This document shows, one piece after another, positions 32,000 to 40,525 of a DNA stretch of 44,344 nt (its first letter is position 1; every line of letters begins with the position of its first letter). The DNA is from a bacterium (GTDB lineage: Bacteria > Patescibacteriota > Minisyncoccia > Sungbacterales > GWA2-42-14), in the NCBI GenBank assembly GCA_030649305.1, contig JAUSFV010000003.1:1-44344 (forward strand), given 5' to 3'. A program made the translations under genes and the position numbers. The notes below the pieces were generated by a model. That model had not been told where the DNA came from. It saw nothing but the letters and a program-made list of their open reading frames with translations, and searched no databases.

Positions 32000-32815
32000 A
32001 AAATGGAACGGCTCACCTCCTGGGAGGTGAGCCGGTATAACGCATGATTCCGATAGGCATTTGTCGCATCAGGGCACATAATATTCCCCAACGCCTAGGT
32101 ATCGGAGTCAAAAACCAGAATCCGAAACCAGCCTAAGCCCTAAGGTGCCATTCCTAATACAGGGGGTAGTGGTAACGGACATAGCGTGGTGTGGTGTTTG
32201 GTATGGTGTTTGGTGTTTTTTTACATAATCAAATTTTTTTCAATAACCCCCTCTATCCGGACGGCCTTCCTTCCACCGCAATTGCCTGCGGCTGCGCTGG
32301 CCATACGCACTTTCTACCGTCTCTCACGAGTACGGCGTACTGTCTGTCAGACACCCGCGGGCGAGCAATCTCCCGCGAATCCTGTTGCCGCCTTATGCAG
32401 AGTAAGGCAACTCGCTCTTCTGGACATACGCATATTCCCCCCAAAGAGCCTTGAGGGATCCAAACGAAGAAGGGGTATCTGCCGTTCCCTCCTCTCCGAC
32501 ACTGCCTCTAGCTGACAGTGATTTTGCGCAAAGCGTTTGTCCCCTCCCGCTCTGCCGCCTGGTATGCGCCGGTAGAATAACAACAAAACCGGAACATACA
32601 GTCAGTTCTGCAAAGGAGTCGTGTTGGCGAAGCGTATTGTTATCCGCGCCTTCTCCTCGTCTCACTGGCCGCCTTTGGCGCTACCAGCTACACACGGATT
32701 AAAAACGCACACAACAACTCTCCGGCAATACGATTCTGCCCCCGCATCATTGACCCCCGGGGCTGGCTCACCCCGAAATTCCTTACAAAATTTTAAATGC
32801 TCATTAAAATGAGCT
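32000..32815 (-). ncRNA. Candidate long structured RNA B (about 815 nt)
   Basis: A minus-strand promoter (32822-32850) predicts a start near 32815, directly at a perfect GCTCATT/AATGAGC hairpin (32799-32814). Further pairings: GATAACAA/TTGTTATT (32644-32637 with 32583-32576), CACTG/CAGTG (32500-32520), CGCGGG/CCCGCG (32356-32377), CAGACA/TGTCTG (32341-32353), CCGCA/TGCGG (32276-32291), and a CCGAT-AGGCATT stem with AACGCCT-ATCGG (32050-32105). It ends at an 11-bp stem (32010-32033). The interior is GC-rich while the promoter is AT-rich. No frame codes a recognisable protein. No tmRNA, RNase P, SRP or rRNA signature was found. Confidence 0.5.
32010..32033 (-). terminator. Candidate terminator of RNA B
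   Basis: GGCTCACCTCC and GGAGGTGAGCC are perfect complements around two bases. On the minus strand a weak T stretch (GTTCCATTTT) follows. Confidence 0.5.
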
Positions 32816-32821
32816 ATTTAT

Positions 32822-32850
32822 ATTATAGACGATATATAAAAATTAGTCAA
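32822..32850 (-). promoter_or_regulatory. Strong promoter for candidate RNA B
   Basis: On the minus strand TTGACT (32850-32845), 17-bp spacer, TATAAT (32827-32822). Same boxes and spacing as the promoter of RNA A. Confidence 0.8.
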
Positions 32851-32901
32851 TACCCCGTCTCAAGAACATCAAGGAGCCCTGAGTCGTGTGGATAAACAAA
32901 T

Positions 32902-32927
32902 AAAAAAGTCCGGTATATATCCGGACT
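32902..32927 (-). terminator. Terminator of the DUF2585-like gene
   Basis: AGTCCGG and CCGGACT pair around TATATAT; on the minus strand TTTTTTATTTG follows. Confidence 0.9.
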
Positions 32928-32937
32928 CCCTCCGACT

Positions 32938-33519
32938 CTATCCCCCCATCTGCCATTGCTTGATTGCCTCAAGCGGATACAGAAGCATAATAATATTGAG
33001 CGTCAAATTGTCACGAATGAAATATCCGACAAAAAGCTCCATCACAATAACAAGTAAAATCGTGAGCCACACGGGTGCTTTCCGCGCAACAAAAAACCCA
33101 GCCGCCATAAAAAGCACATCGCTCACCGAATTAATGACGCTATCACCGTAGTAATCAAGCGAAATGGTCACTTCACGATACCGGTTGATGATAAAATCGG
33201 TATTTTCAAAAATCTCCCACGAAATTTCAAGAAACAACGCTCCAAGAAAAAGGAGCCCGACGGGCAATACCCATCGTTTTTTGGTCATGCGCAACAGCCA
33301 ATAAAACGCAAAGCCGTGAATGATGTGCGAAAATGAATACCAGTCGGAGATGTGCTGGGAATTTTCGGAACTTACGGTCACCCCGTGCCACAATTTCACA
33401 TACCCACATTTACATATCGGCACCTGCCCCATCAAAAAAAGAATAAGCACAAATATAAAAATCATCCCCACCGCCGTGAGGATATACGTTTTCAAAGAAA
33501 TGCGTTCGTACCACTTCAT
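32938..33519 (-). CDS. DUF2585 / UPF0314 membrane protein
   Basis: A 193-residue protein with about five membrane helices. The family hallmark is clear: [38 protein letters not shown], then [21 protein letters not shown] and [14 protein letters not shown]. The conserved His, Asp and Glu residues face a possible active or metal site, but no function is known for the family. GAGGAGGGG lies close before the ATG, unlike most neighbours. From memory the family is best known from alphaproteobacteria, so transfer is possible. Confidence 0.85.
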   Translation of the reverse strand: MKWYERISLKTYILTAVGMIFIFVLILFLMGQVPICKCGYVKLWHGVTVSSENSQHISDWYSFSHIIHGFAFYWLLRMTKKRWVLPVGLLFLGALFLEISWEIFENTDFIINRYREVTISLDYYGDSVINSVSDVLFMAAGFFVARKAPVWLTILLVIVMELFVGYFIRDNLTLNIIMLLYPLEAIKQWQMGG

Positions 33520-33534
33520 AGCCCCTCCTCTCTT

Positions 33535-34107
33535 TTAACTCTTTACAACAACCTTCTCGCGCGGAGCGATAACAAGCGCCTTCCCTTCCGCAACCGACTC
33601 GCCGTTCACGTTCGCGCCAACCTCAAACAGCACCCGCCCTTTTTCTTGCTTTTCTTTAACTTTTACATATACAACAAGCGTTTCGCCCGGCTTCACCGGT
33701 TTCAAAAATTTCAAACCTGATTCAAGCCAAACCGTACCAAGACCCGGCAGTTTCGTGCCAAGCAACTTTGAAATGATATTATTCGTGTAAACGCCGTGCA
33801 AAATCATGCCGCCGAATTTCGTACCCTTCGCATATTCATTATCCATGTGCGCGCGATTCGTATCGCCCGAAGTGATACCAAAAAACGTGATGAGGCCTTC
33901 CGTCACCTCAACTAACTCGTTCGCCTCCTGTCCCACTTCCAAAGCATCATACGGAATGCTCTCCTGCGCTGTTTTATTATTCCGATATTCCTCCTGACGC
34001 CGAACCAACTCCTCCACAAGAGGTAGATCTTCTTCTCTCACGCGCTCCCACAAAGGAGTGCCTGCTCCGTCTTTCGGAGTTTTTTCTTTATGAAAAGACG
34101 ATTCCAT
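33535..34107 (-). CDS. MaoC-like hot-dog hydratase
   Basis: Probable (R)-specific enoyl-CoA hydratase or related dehydratase. The hydratase-2 motif ITFFGITSGDTNRAHMDNEYA carries the Asp and His of the active site (usual form SGDxNPxHxD; here Arg-Ala replaces Pro-x). KFGGMILHGVYTNNIISKLLG and GLKFLKPVKPGETL complete the hot-dog fold. The first 55 residues are an extra helical, charged segment. 190 residues. No Shine-Dalgarno. No fatty-acid genes are nearby, so its acyl substrate is unclear. Confidence 0.8.
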   Translation of the reverse strand: MESSFHKEKTPKDGAGTPLWERVREEDLPLVEELVRRQEEYRNNKTAQESIPYDALEVGQEANELVEVTEGLITFFGITSGDTNRAHMDNEYAKGTKFGGMILHGVYTNNIISKLLGTKLPGLGTVWLESGLKFLKPVKPGETLVVYVKVKEKQEKGRVLFEVGANVNGESVAEGKALVIAPREKVVVKS

Positions 34108-34146
34108 ATATCCGCATACTAGCGCATATGACCTTAAAAATCAATA

Positions 34147-34725
34147 TTACAAAATGCCGGCCGTGACTTGAAAAAGCTCCACCACACCCGCGGCATACAA
34201 CGTATTGAACACAAGATTTCCCGCAAACACCGTCGGAATAATATAGACAATACGATATTTCAAAAATCCGAGAGGAACAACGAGTATCTCATTCGGAAAC
34301 GGAACCAACGCGGCAAATAAAAATAACACCGCCATGGGCCCGAACCGATGGCGTTCCCGCATCTTCTCAAGCCGAAGAAGCACGCCGTCTCCCGTAGAAT
34401 ACGAAATTACCTGGCGGCCGACTTTGCCGAGAAAATACGCGATAGTATCCGCAAGCGTCATTCCCGCCCCGATGAAAAAAATCGCGGCCCAAAAATTCAG
34501 TCCCGATTCAAGAAAAAGCGGCAGAAACGCTATGGCAGGAACCGGAACTGCCAAATTAAAACCGCTGATGACAGAGATGACAAAAATACCCACGTATCCA
34601 TATCGGGCAACCACGACTCGCACGGCTTCACTCTCCTGCGCTATACGCGTCGCATACAAAGCACCCGCGAATATCGCAACAAGCACCGCTACCTGCAGAA
34701 AAATTTTTAATATCTTGTGGTTCAT
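34147..34725 (-). CDS. DedA / VTT-domain membrane protein
   Basis: A 192-residue protein with about five hydrophobic segments. Family features: NLAVPVPAIAFLPLFLESG, GAGMTLADTIAYFLGKVGR and FAALVPFPNEILVVPLGFLKYR, resembling the (F/Y)xxxR-type re-entrant loops of DedA proteins, which move lipids such as undecaprenyl phosphate across the membrane in some bacteria. The role here is inferred only at family level. It starts four bases from the stop of the MFS gene and is likely co-transcribed with it. Confidence 0.75.
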   Translation of the reverse strand: MNHKILKIFLQVAVLVAIFAGALYATRIAQESEAVRVVVARYGYVGIFVISVISGFNLAVPVPAIAFLPLFLESGLNFWAAIFFIGAGMTLADTIAYFLGKVGRQVISYSTGDGVLLRLEKMRERHRFGPMAVLFLFAALVPFPNEILVVPLGFLKYRIVYIIPTVFAGNLVFNTLYAAGVVELFQVTAGIL

Positions 34726-34729
34726 ATGA

Positions 34730-35935
34730 TTATTTCGCCGCTACAAATAACACAACCCACGCGAAAACTATCAATACCGCTCCCGCGATAAAGGGCGCCT
34801 GAATTCCGATAGCGCCCGAACTGACGCCCGCAATCAAGGGTATAACCCCCTGCGAGAACGCAAAGAGCGAACTGTTAATGCCAAGTGCCGCTCCTTGTTT
34901 TTCAGAAGATACGCCCCTGCTAACGAGCGCCCCGAGATTTGCCATGGAAAGCCCTTGCGGTACCGCAAAAAAAGGAAGCAAAACATATACGAACGCAATG
35001 CGTGGCACAAACGGATACACGGCCAACGCAAACGCTACAACCGGAAATGACCAGAGCAATATCGTCCGCTCCCGGTATCTCCCCGAGAGTATGCGTATAA
35101 TAAAAAGCTGTGTTACAACCATCCATATGCCGGCCACGCCAAAATATGTCCCTACTGACGCCTCGGAAAGCGCGAATCGGGAAACCAGAAGAATTCCGAT
35201 AAAAGAAGTAAAAAATACAAAACCCGACGCGTAGAGAAAACTCGTGAGATATACCGGCCGTGCGTCAACATCACGGAAAGCGGCTACAATATTATGAATC
35301 CCCCTAAGAAAGGTAAAAGAACGGCGTTCAGTTTTTTCCGTATGCGTTTCAGGAAGAAAAAATGAAATAAATAAAACGTTTATGATGCCGAATATCCCCG
35401 CAAGCCAAAAGGGTGATGCGGCATCTCCGGTAACATGCGCGATCCATCCGCCAAGAAGCGGCCCTAAAATAAATCCAACGCCAAAAGCCGCCCCGATAAG
35501 TCCGAAGTTCTTCGCGCGGTCTTGCGGCAAAGTCACATCAGCAATGCTCGCCTGCGCGATACTAATATTCGCTCCGGCAAACCCCGCGACAGCACGGCTA
35601 AAAAATAAAAGACCGAGAGATGCGATTTCCACGCCAAACCCGAACAGAAGCTGAGAAAATGCCAAAACCCCGACACCAAGCGTTAATAGGCGCTTTCTGC
35701 CGTAGACATCCGAAAGTTCGCCAAGAATGGGGGACGCAATAAACTGCATCAGACCGAAGAGTGCTGTCAGGATTCCCGCGATGAAATACTGCCCGCTTTG
35801 CGAGTATCCGTGCAGAAGAAAAGAAGGCGAATTCGGGTCGGTAAAAATAATCGGTATAATCGGAATGATCATCCCGATGCCGACCGTATCAATCAGTAAT
35901 GTCACAAACAATATAGGAAGTACTTTTTTCTGCAT
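34730..35935 (-). CDS. MFS transporter, TetA-like
   Basis: A 12-helix drug/H+ antiporter-type permease of 401 residues. The first helix (LFVTLLIDTVGIGMIIPIIP) and MFS motif A (GELSDVYGRKRLL) are typical of the DHA1/TetA group, as is the RAVAGFAGANISIAQASIAD block (motif C-like). The N-terminal part has an insert SPSFLLHGYSQSGQYF after helix 1, as in TetA-like proteins. Export substrate unknown; resistance cannot be inferred from family alone. Confidence 0.85.
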   Translation of the reverse strand: MQKKVLPILFVTLLIDTVGIGMIIPIIPIIFTDPNSPSFLLHGYSQSGQYFIAGILTALFGLMQFIASPILGELSDVYGRKRLLTLGVGVLAFSQLLFGFGVEIASLGLLFFSRAVAGFAGANISIAQASIADVTLPQDRAKNFGLIGAAFGVGFILGPLLGGWIAHVTGDAASPFWLAGIFGIINVLFISFFLPETHTEKTERRSFTFLRGIHNIVAAFRDVDARPVYLTSFLYASGFVFFTSFIGILLVSRFALSEASVGTYFGVAGIWMVVTQLFIIRILSGRYRERTILLWSFPVVAFALAVYPFVPRIAFVYVLLPFFAVPQGLSMANLGALVSRGVSSEKQGAALGINSSLFAFSQGVIPLIAGVSSGAIGIQAPFIAGAVLIVFAWVVLFVAAK

Positions 35936-35993
35936 GAGATATGTTCTAATCGAATTTCTTTAAAAAATGTGCGAGGTCGCTTTTAAAGCTCAT

Positions 35994-36021
35994 AAAAAAT
36001 TATAAGTGTTTTGTAATTTTT
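35994..36021 (-). terminator. AT-rich terminator after the ABC-2 permease
   Basis: AAAAATTA and TAATTTTT pair around an 11-base loop; on the minus strand the hairpin follows the permease stop at 36030 and is rich in T. Confidence 0.5.
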
Positions 36022-36029
36022 CATATCAC

Positions 36030-36824
36030 CTACCCTTCCGCGCCGAACCGCGCAAGCATTCCGGTGCGCACGATCATTCGGTACGTACGATTGAAAAAAA
36101 TATACGCCAAACCAAGAAATAAACACGCAAGGGCCAATCCCGGCGCGAGTGCCGAAAAAGAAAAAACGCCCGATGCCAAAACTTCACGCATACCCTCGAA
36201 AACATACGAAGTAGGAAGCAATCGCGAGATAAGGCGCGCAGGAAGCGGGAGGACGGAAACCGGATAAAACACTCCGGAAAAAGGATATAACAGGAACGGA
36301 AGCGGCCAACCGATCCATTCAGCAGACGGCCCCCATCGCAAAATCAAAGCAATAACAAATATTCCGAGCGTCATGCCGAAAAGAAATAGGACAAGAAAAA
36401 AAGGAATCAGCGGCATGCCAATACGGAAAAGCGAAAATCCAAAAAACCCGACCGCGATAGAAAGCATGAGGATGAGTGACACAAGGACCATCACAACGCC
36501 CGCAACCACGAGTCCCGCAAGGTATTCCCCGATCGCGATGGGAGATGCAAAAATATTCAAGAAATTACGCGACCACACATCTTCAAAAAACGCGGTCATA
36601 ATACCCTGCTGAACCCGAATCATAAAATTCCAAAGAATAATTCCTCCAAGAAACAGCGCAATAAAATCAAGACCGGAAACTCCGAGAGTATTCAAAAATT
36701 TTGTAATAAAACCCCACAAAAAAATATCCAAAACCACCCACAAAAACCCCGCAAGGCGTGCCGGGTTGCGGCGCATCAAAAATACCTGCCGGAGAAATAT
36801 TGCGTATATGCGAGTAAGATTCAT
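36030..36824 (-). CDS. ABC-2 type transporter permease
   Basis: 264 residues, six membrane helices, typical ABC2_membrane layout: FLRQVFLMRRNPARL at the N-terminus, FLGGIILWNFMIRVQQG, FLNIFASPIAIGEYL, and the YPFSGVFYPVSVLPLPARLISRLLPTSYVFEGMRE signature before the last helices. It pairs with the ATPase gene that ends two bases before its start. Likely exports a lipid, polysaccharide or drug; which one is not shown. Confidence 0.88.
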   Translation of the reverse strand: MNLTRIYAIFLRQVFLMRRNPARLAGFLWVVLDIFLWGFITKFLNTLGVSGLDFIALFLGGIILWNFMIRVQQGIMTAFFEDVWSRNFLNIFASPIAIGEYLAGLVVAGVVMVLVSLILMLSIAVGFFGFSLFRIGMPLIPFFLVLFLFGMTLGIFVIALILRWGPSAEWIGWPLPFLLYPFSGVFYPVSVLPLPARLISRLLPTSYVFEGMREVLASGVFSFSALAPGLALACLFLGLAYIFFNRTYRMIVRTGMLARFGAEG

Positions 36825-36826
36825 AG

Positions 36827-37576
36827 CTATTCGAGCTCCAACGAAAGCGGCTCACGCGCAATCGTAATAAAAAGCTCTTCTAAATTCTCTTTGCCGTACG
36901 TCCGCGGAAGGGTTTTTGGGTCGCCTTCAAGCAAAATTTTTCCACGCGACAGAAATAACACCCGATCACATACCGTCTCAACTTCATGCATATTATGCGA
37001 TGTCCACAAAACGCCACCCGCGCCCGTCGCGGTCCACGCACGAACTTTCTCACGAATGATGCGCGCGGCACTCGGATCAAGGGAGGCCGTCGGCTCATCC
37101 AAAAGCAAAATGCGGGGCTTATTGCTCATTGCTTTTGCGAGATGCACGCGCGTCTGCTCACCCGAAGAAAGACGGCCGCAATTAATATCAGCAAACTTCC
37201 CTAATTCAAATTCACGAAGCAATTCGCGCACGCGCTCACGCGCATTTTGTACGCCATACAAAAGACAAAATATGTATAAATTTTCATATACGGTAAGATT
37301 CCATGGAAGTTGCGCATATACCGCTGAAAAATTAGTACGGCCAAGCGCTTCCTGCCTATCTGATTGCACATTAATCCCGTCAATCAAGACCGACCCCGCT
37401 GTCGGCTCAAGTACGCCAAGAATCATGCTAATCGTGGTTGTTTTTCCTGCGCCATTCGGTCCAAGAAGCCCCACAACTTCGCCTGCCTGTACAGAAAAAC
37501 CCACGCCCTCCACAGCGCGCGCGTCCTCATAATTTTTTGTAAGCCCCCGTACTTCTAATACCGTTTGTGTGTTCAT
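36827..37576 (-). CDS. ABC transporter ATPase (ABC-2 partner)
   Basis: 249 residues from ATG 37576. Walker A GPNGAGKTT, signature LSSGEQTRVHLAKAM, Walker B ILLLDEPTASLDP and the switch His in TSHNMHEVE are all intact. It is of the exporter/CcmA-type group. Starts nine bases after the zinc-type permease gene, so the two ABC systems probably share a transcript. Confidence 0.93.
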   Translation of the reverse strand: MNTQTVLEVRGLTKNYEDARAVEGVGFSVQAGEVVGLLGPNGAGKTTTISMILGVLEPTAGSVLIDGINVQSDRQEALGRTNFSAVYAQLPWNLTVYENLYIFCLLYGVQNARERVRELLREFELGKFADINCGRLSSGEQTRVHLAKAMSNKPRILLLDEPTASLDPSAARIIREKVRAWTATGAGGVLWTSHNMHEVETVCDRVLFLSRGKILLEGDPKTLPRTYGKENLEELFITIAREPLSLELE

Positions 37577-37585
37577 AACATACAT

Positions 37586-38353
37586 TTATACCTTCACGCT
37601 CCAAAAAAGAGAAACGATGAAGAGCGAGGTTCCGAGAAGAATAATGGAGGGGCCCGGAAGCAGGCCGAACGAATGCGCAACTAAAACGCCGAGTGCGGCA
37701 ATTGCCATACCGAGCACGGCGGAAATAACGATATATGCTTTCATGCCCCGCGTAACATTTCGCGCGATTGCCGCGGGAATAATGGTAAGCGCTCCCATCA
37801 GAAGCGTCCCCACGAGCTTGATACCGAGTGCCACCACAATCGCAAAGACAATAAGAAACAAAAGATTGTTTGTTTGCTTCACCCCAGATGCCTCGGCAAG
37901 CTCAGGTGCAATAATACGAAACGCGAACCTCCGCGTTGAGAAAAAAACGAACGCGGTTGCGATAAGGGCTGTTGCCACAATAAGCATCAGAAGATACGCG
38001 GGCATCAGGGGAAATTCACCGAAAAGCGAATGGATAATTTCTTCATCCGGAATCGTGAGAATACCGACGGCCAAACTCGCGGTAAACAAAAGCCCGACCA
38101 AAGCCTCGCTTGGCAATTTCGTTTTTGTCTCAAGCCAGAACACCACAAACGCGGCACCAATGAGCGACACGGCCACGCCCCAAAACGGGTCAAATTCGTA
38201 CGCCAAAGCAAGCGCAATACCGGGAAGTGCCACGTGCGAGAGCGCGTCTCCCACAAGCGCCATACGCCGAAGCACAACGAAAGCGCCAACACTTCCCGAA
38301 GCAAGGCCAACGGCAAGGGCAATAAGAAAAGATTGTGATAAAGAAATTTCCAT
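37586..38353 (-). CDS. Metal ABC transporter permease (ZnuB/MntB family)
   Basis: 255 residues, about eight helices. Family motifs: SGSVGAFVVLRRMALVGDALSHVALPGIAL, GLLFTASLAVGIL, and KLVGTLLMGALTIIPAAIARN. I start at ATG 38353; the frame runs back to 38455 inside the ATPase gene. Five bases separate it from the ATPase stop. With the adjacent Fur-family gene it most likely imports zinc or manganese. No substrate-binding protein gene is in the window. Confidence 0.9.
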   Translation of the reverse strand: MEISLSQSFLIALAVGLASGSVGAFVVLRRMALVGDALSHVALPGIALALAYEFDPFWGVAVSLIGAAFVVFWLETKTKLPSEALVGLLFTASLAVGILTIPDEEIIHSLFGEFPLMPAYLLMLIVATALIATAFVFFSTRRFAFRIIAPELAEASGVKQTNNLLFLIVFAIVVALGIKLVGTLLMGALTIIPAAIARNVTRGMKAYIVISAVLGMAIAALGVLVAHSFGLLPGPSIILLGTSLFIVSLFWSVKV

Positions 38354-38358
38354 ATATT

Positions 38359-39078
38359 TTATCCTTTTGTTTCTTCGTGCAAATACAATTTTCCTGAACC
38401 GAACAAACGCGCGAGTTCTTCGGGTTTCAACACCTCCTGCGGAGAGCCGTGGCACACCATATCTTTATTTACACACAACACCTTTTGCGCGTAGCGATAC
38501 ACAAAATTAAGGTCATGCGAAATAAGCAAAACAGCAGTCCCCCGCTCATCCTGCACGCGGTGAATCAGCTGATACACCGTCTCTTCAAACCCGACATCAA
38601 TGCCCGCGGTTGGTTCGTCAAATAACAAAACATCCGGGTGCCGCAACATTGCCCATGATACGAGAAGCCGCTGCAGTTGCCCTCCGGAAAGTTCCCCCAC
38701 GGGCTTTTCCAAAATGATTGGGTCAAGTCCCACGAGACGGAGTTCGTGTTCCAAATGGAAAAGAAATTCTTTCTGCGGCATCCAAAAATGCTCCGTCTGC
38801 AAAAGAAAAAATTCTTTTACGGTGAGAGGCGCTCCCCGGTCTACCATAAATTTTTGCGGCACATACCCGATTCGTATGTTGTCCGCCCACGCAATCGTTC
38901 CCTCATAAGGAACAAGCCCGAGTAATGCGCGAAACAAAACGGTTTTCCCCGCGCCATTCGGCCCGATAATCGCAAGCGCTTCTTTTCGCTTTACGGAAAA
39001 CGAAATACCGCGAAGCACCGCTTCGCGTTCAAACGCAACCGAAAGATTTTTTACTTCAAGAACAACATCTTTTTCCAT
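38359..39078 (-). CDS. Metal ABC transporter ATPase (ZnuC/MntA family)
   Basis: 239 residues. Walker A GPNGAGKTVLF, the metal-type IGYVPQKF Q-loop, signature ELSGGQLQRLLVSWAML, Walker B VLLFDEPTAGIDV and LLISHDLNFV. Placed between a Fur-family regulator and the metal permease, which supports a Zn/Mn role. Confidence 0.92.
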   Translation of the reverse strand: MEKDVVLEVKNLSVAFEREAVLRGISFSVKRKEALAIIGPNGAGKTVLFRALLGLVPYEGTIAWADNIRIGYVPQKFMVDRGAPLTVKEFFLLQTEHFWMPQKEFLFHLEHELRLVGLDPIILEKPVGELSGGQLQRLLVSWAMLRHPDVLLFDEPTAGIDVGFEETVYQLIHRVQDERGTAVLLISHDLNFVYRYAQKVLCVNKDMVCHGSPQEVLKPEELARLFGSGKLYLHEETKG

Positions 39079-39101
39079 AATAACCTCCTATGTTCTCTAT
39101 G

Positions 39102-39581
39102 CTACCGCGAATGATAAAGCTCCGCAATGCGGGATGCGTGCAAATCGGAAGACATGCCACCTCCCCGCGCGCATGATTTGCATATTCCGTAAAATTCAAG
39201 CGAGTGCTGTCTTATTTCGGAAAAATGTTTCGTTTTCCGTAAAATTCCGCTCTGCAATTCTTCAATACCGCATCCTGAAATATCCTCAATCCTTCCGCAT
39301 CGGAGACAAATCAAATGATGATGCTCTTTTGCGTTTGCCAATTCAAAATGCGCGTGATTATGGCGCAGGTCAACCTGCCGAATAATACCTTTTGTTTTGA
39401 GTGCGGTGAGCGTCCGGTACACCGTTGCCTGGTCCATGGCTTTTCCAACCGAATCAATAATTTCCTGCGCGCTCAAGGGATGGCGCAGACGCCGAAACAC
39501 CGCAAGTATCATCATGCGGGATGACGTCGCTTTATAACCGCTTTTTCTTAATAACGACTGAAATTCGGGGTTTTTTCTCAT
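39102..39581 (-). CDS. Fur-family metalloregulator, probably Zur-like
   Basis: A winged-helix repressor of about 159 residues. The N-terminal DNA-binding domain has KSGYKATSSRMMIL, HPLSAQEIID and ATVYRTLTALKTKGI. The metal domain has HAHFELANAKEHHHLICLRCGRIED and GICKSCARG, with two CxxC pairs for a structural zinc and a His-rich regulatory site. Its position between zinc-type ABC genes and a ZIP transporter points to zinc sensing. TATAAT lies seven bases before ATG 39581, so the mRNA is probably leaderless, and a palindrome overlaps its -35 box. Confidence 0.9.
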   Translation of the reverse strand: MRKNPEFQSLLRKSGYKATSSRMMILAVFRRLRHPLSAQEIIDSVGKAMDQATVYRTLTALKTKGIIRQVDLRHNHAHFELANAKEHHHLICLRCGRIEDISGCGIEELQSGILRKTKHFSEIRQHSLEFYGICKSCARGGGMSSDLHASRIAELYHSR

Positions 39582-39588
39582 AATACCC

Positions 39589-39617
39589 ATTATAATCTAA
39601 ATGCGAATTATTTGCAA
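39589..39617 (-). promoter_or_regulatory. fur-family gene promoter
   Basis: On the minus strand TTGCAA (39617-39612), 17-bp spacer, TATAAT (39594-39589). Its -35 box is the centre of the palindrome. Confidence 0.65.
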
Positions 39618-39623
39618 ATAATT
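39606..39623. promoter_or_regulatory. Candidate Fur/Zur operator
   Basis: AATTATTTGCAAATAATT, a perfect 18-bp palindrome. It overlaps the -35 box of the regulator gene and touches the -35 box of the divergent ZIP gene, so one bound dimer could control both. Confidence 0.7.
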
Positions 39624-39650
39624 TGACCGACACTGCTCCCCTGCTATACT
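39623..39650 (+). promoter_or_regulatory. ZIP transporter promoter
   Basis: TTGACC (39623-39628), 16-bp spacer, TATACT (39645-39650). Confidence 0.65.
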
Positions 39651-39686
39651 GAATGCAGTAACTACCAAAATAACAGGAGAACAACT

Positions 39687-40451
39687 ATGCCAGTGGCACT
39701 CTATATCCTCGGAAGCGTTGCAGTAGTGAGCCTCGTTTCGCTCACGGGCATCTTCGCCATTTCGCTCCGGCACGAACGCCTTATGAAAGGACTTGCGTTC
39801 CTCATCCCTCTTGCAGTAGGAGCGCTCTTGGGTGATGCATTTTTCCATCTCATCCCGGAAGCGTTTGTGGAGGCAAAAAATCCCGCGACGGCATCTTTTC
39901 TTCTCTTACTTGGGGTTGTTTCGTTCTTTTTTCTTGAAAAATTTTTGCGATGGCACCATCATTCAGAAAGACTGCTTCCCAATCCAGCCGCCCCGCATAA
40001 CGAGCAAAAACATCTCGGACCTCTTATCCTCATCTCCGATGGGATTCATAATTTCATTGATGGCGTTATTATCGGCGTGAGTTATCTTGCGGGCATTGAA
40101 ATCGGCATTGCGACCACGCTTGCGGTTTTGTTGCACGAAATTCCCCAGGAGATCGGCGACTTCGGCGTATTGCTCTTTGCGGGGTACGGAAAAACAAAAG
40201 CGCTCTTCTATAATTTTTTGTCGGCATTAACCGCGCTTGCGGGCGCCATACTTGTTCTGCTTGTAGGCTCGCTTCCCGAGTCGTTGCTACAAGGAGTTGT
40301 CCCGTTTGCGGCAGGTGTTTTTATCTATATCGCAAGCTCCGACCTCGTGCCGGAATTGCATAAAAACGGAAGGGGCAAAAGCGTCTTCCCTGAAATTGCA
40401 GGAATCGGCATAGGCGTTCTTGCTATGTATCTTCTGCTCTTTCTTGAATAA
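39687..40451 (+). CDS. ZIP-family metal transporter
   Basis: 254 residues with about eight helices. The two metal-binding helices are clear: SDGIHNFIDGVIIGVSY (HNxxD) and LLHEIPQEIGDFGVLL (HExPxExGD). GALLGDAFFHLIPEA near residue 48 is also typical, and a short His stretch (RWHHHSE) sits in the cytosolic loop. Probably imports zinc. AGGAG lies before the ATG. Divergent from the Fur-family gene, with a shared operator. Confidence 0.93.
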   Translation: MPVALYILGSVAVVSLVSLTGIFAISLRHERLMKGLAFLIPLAVGALLGDAFFHLIPEAFVEAKNPATASFLLLLGVVSFFFLEKFLRWHHHSERLLPNPAAPHNEQKHLGPLILISDGIHNFIDGVIIGVSYLAGIEIGIATTLAVLLHEIPQEIGDFGVLLFAGYGKTKALFYNFLSALTALAGAILVLLVGSLPESLLQGVVPFAAGVFIYIASSDLVPELHKNGRGKSVFPEIAGIGIGVLAMYLLLFLE

Positions 40452-40470
40452 CTACAGACATACATTAAAA

Positions 40471-40500
40471 CTGCTCCGATTCAATTCGGAGCAATTTTTA
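40471..40500 (+). terminator. ZIP gene terminator
   Basis: TGCTCCGA and TCGGAGCA pair around a short loop, followed by ATTTTTAAT. Confidence 0.9.
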
Positions 40501-40525
40501 ATACAATTGAGTTTGGGGCTCTTGC

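Noticed and set aside
32186-32665. Several overlapping open frames of 60-109 codons in RNA B
   Set aside because: They overlap on both strands, are Arg/Ser/Pro-rich without pattern and match the GC-rich composition of structured RNA.
32000-32815. tmRNA, RNase P RNA, SRP RNA or rRNA
   Set aside because: Signature words of these RNAs (GGTTCGA-type T arm, GAGGAAAGTCC, 16S universal words) were looked for on both strands and not found.
37569-38510. 313-codon plus-strand open frame opposite the metal permease
   Set aside because: Low-complexity Ser/Thr/Ala translation antisense to a clear ABC permease; shadow frame.
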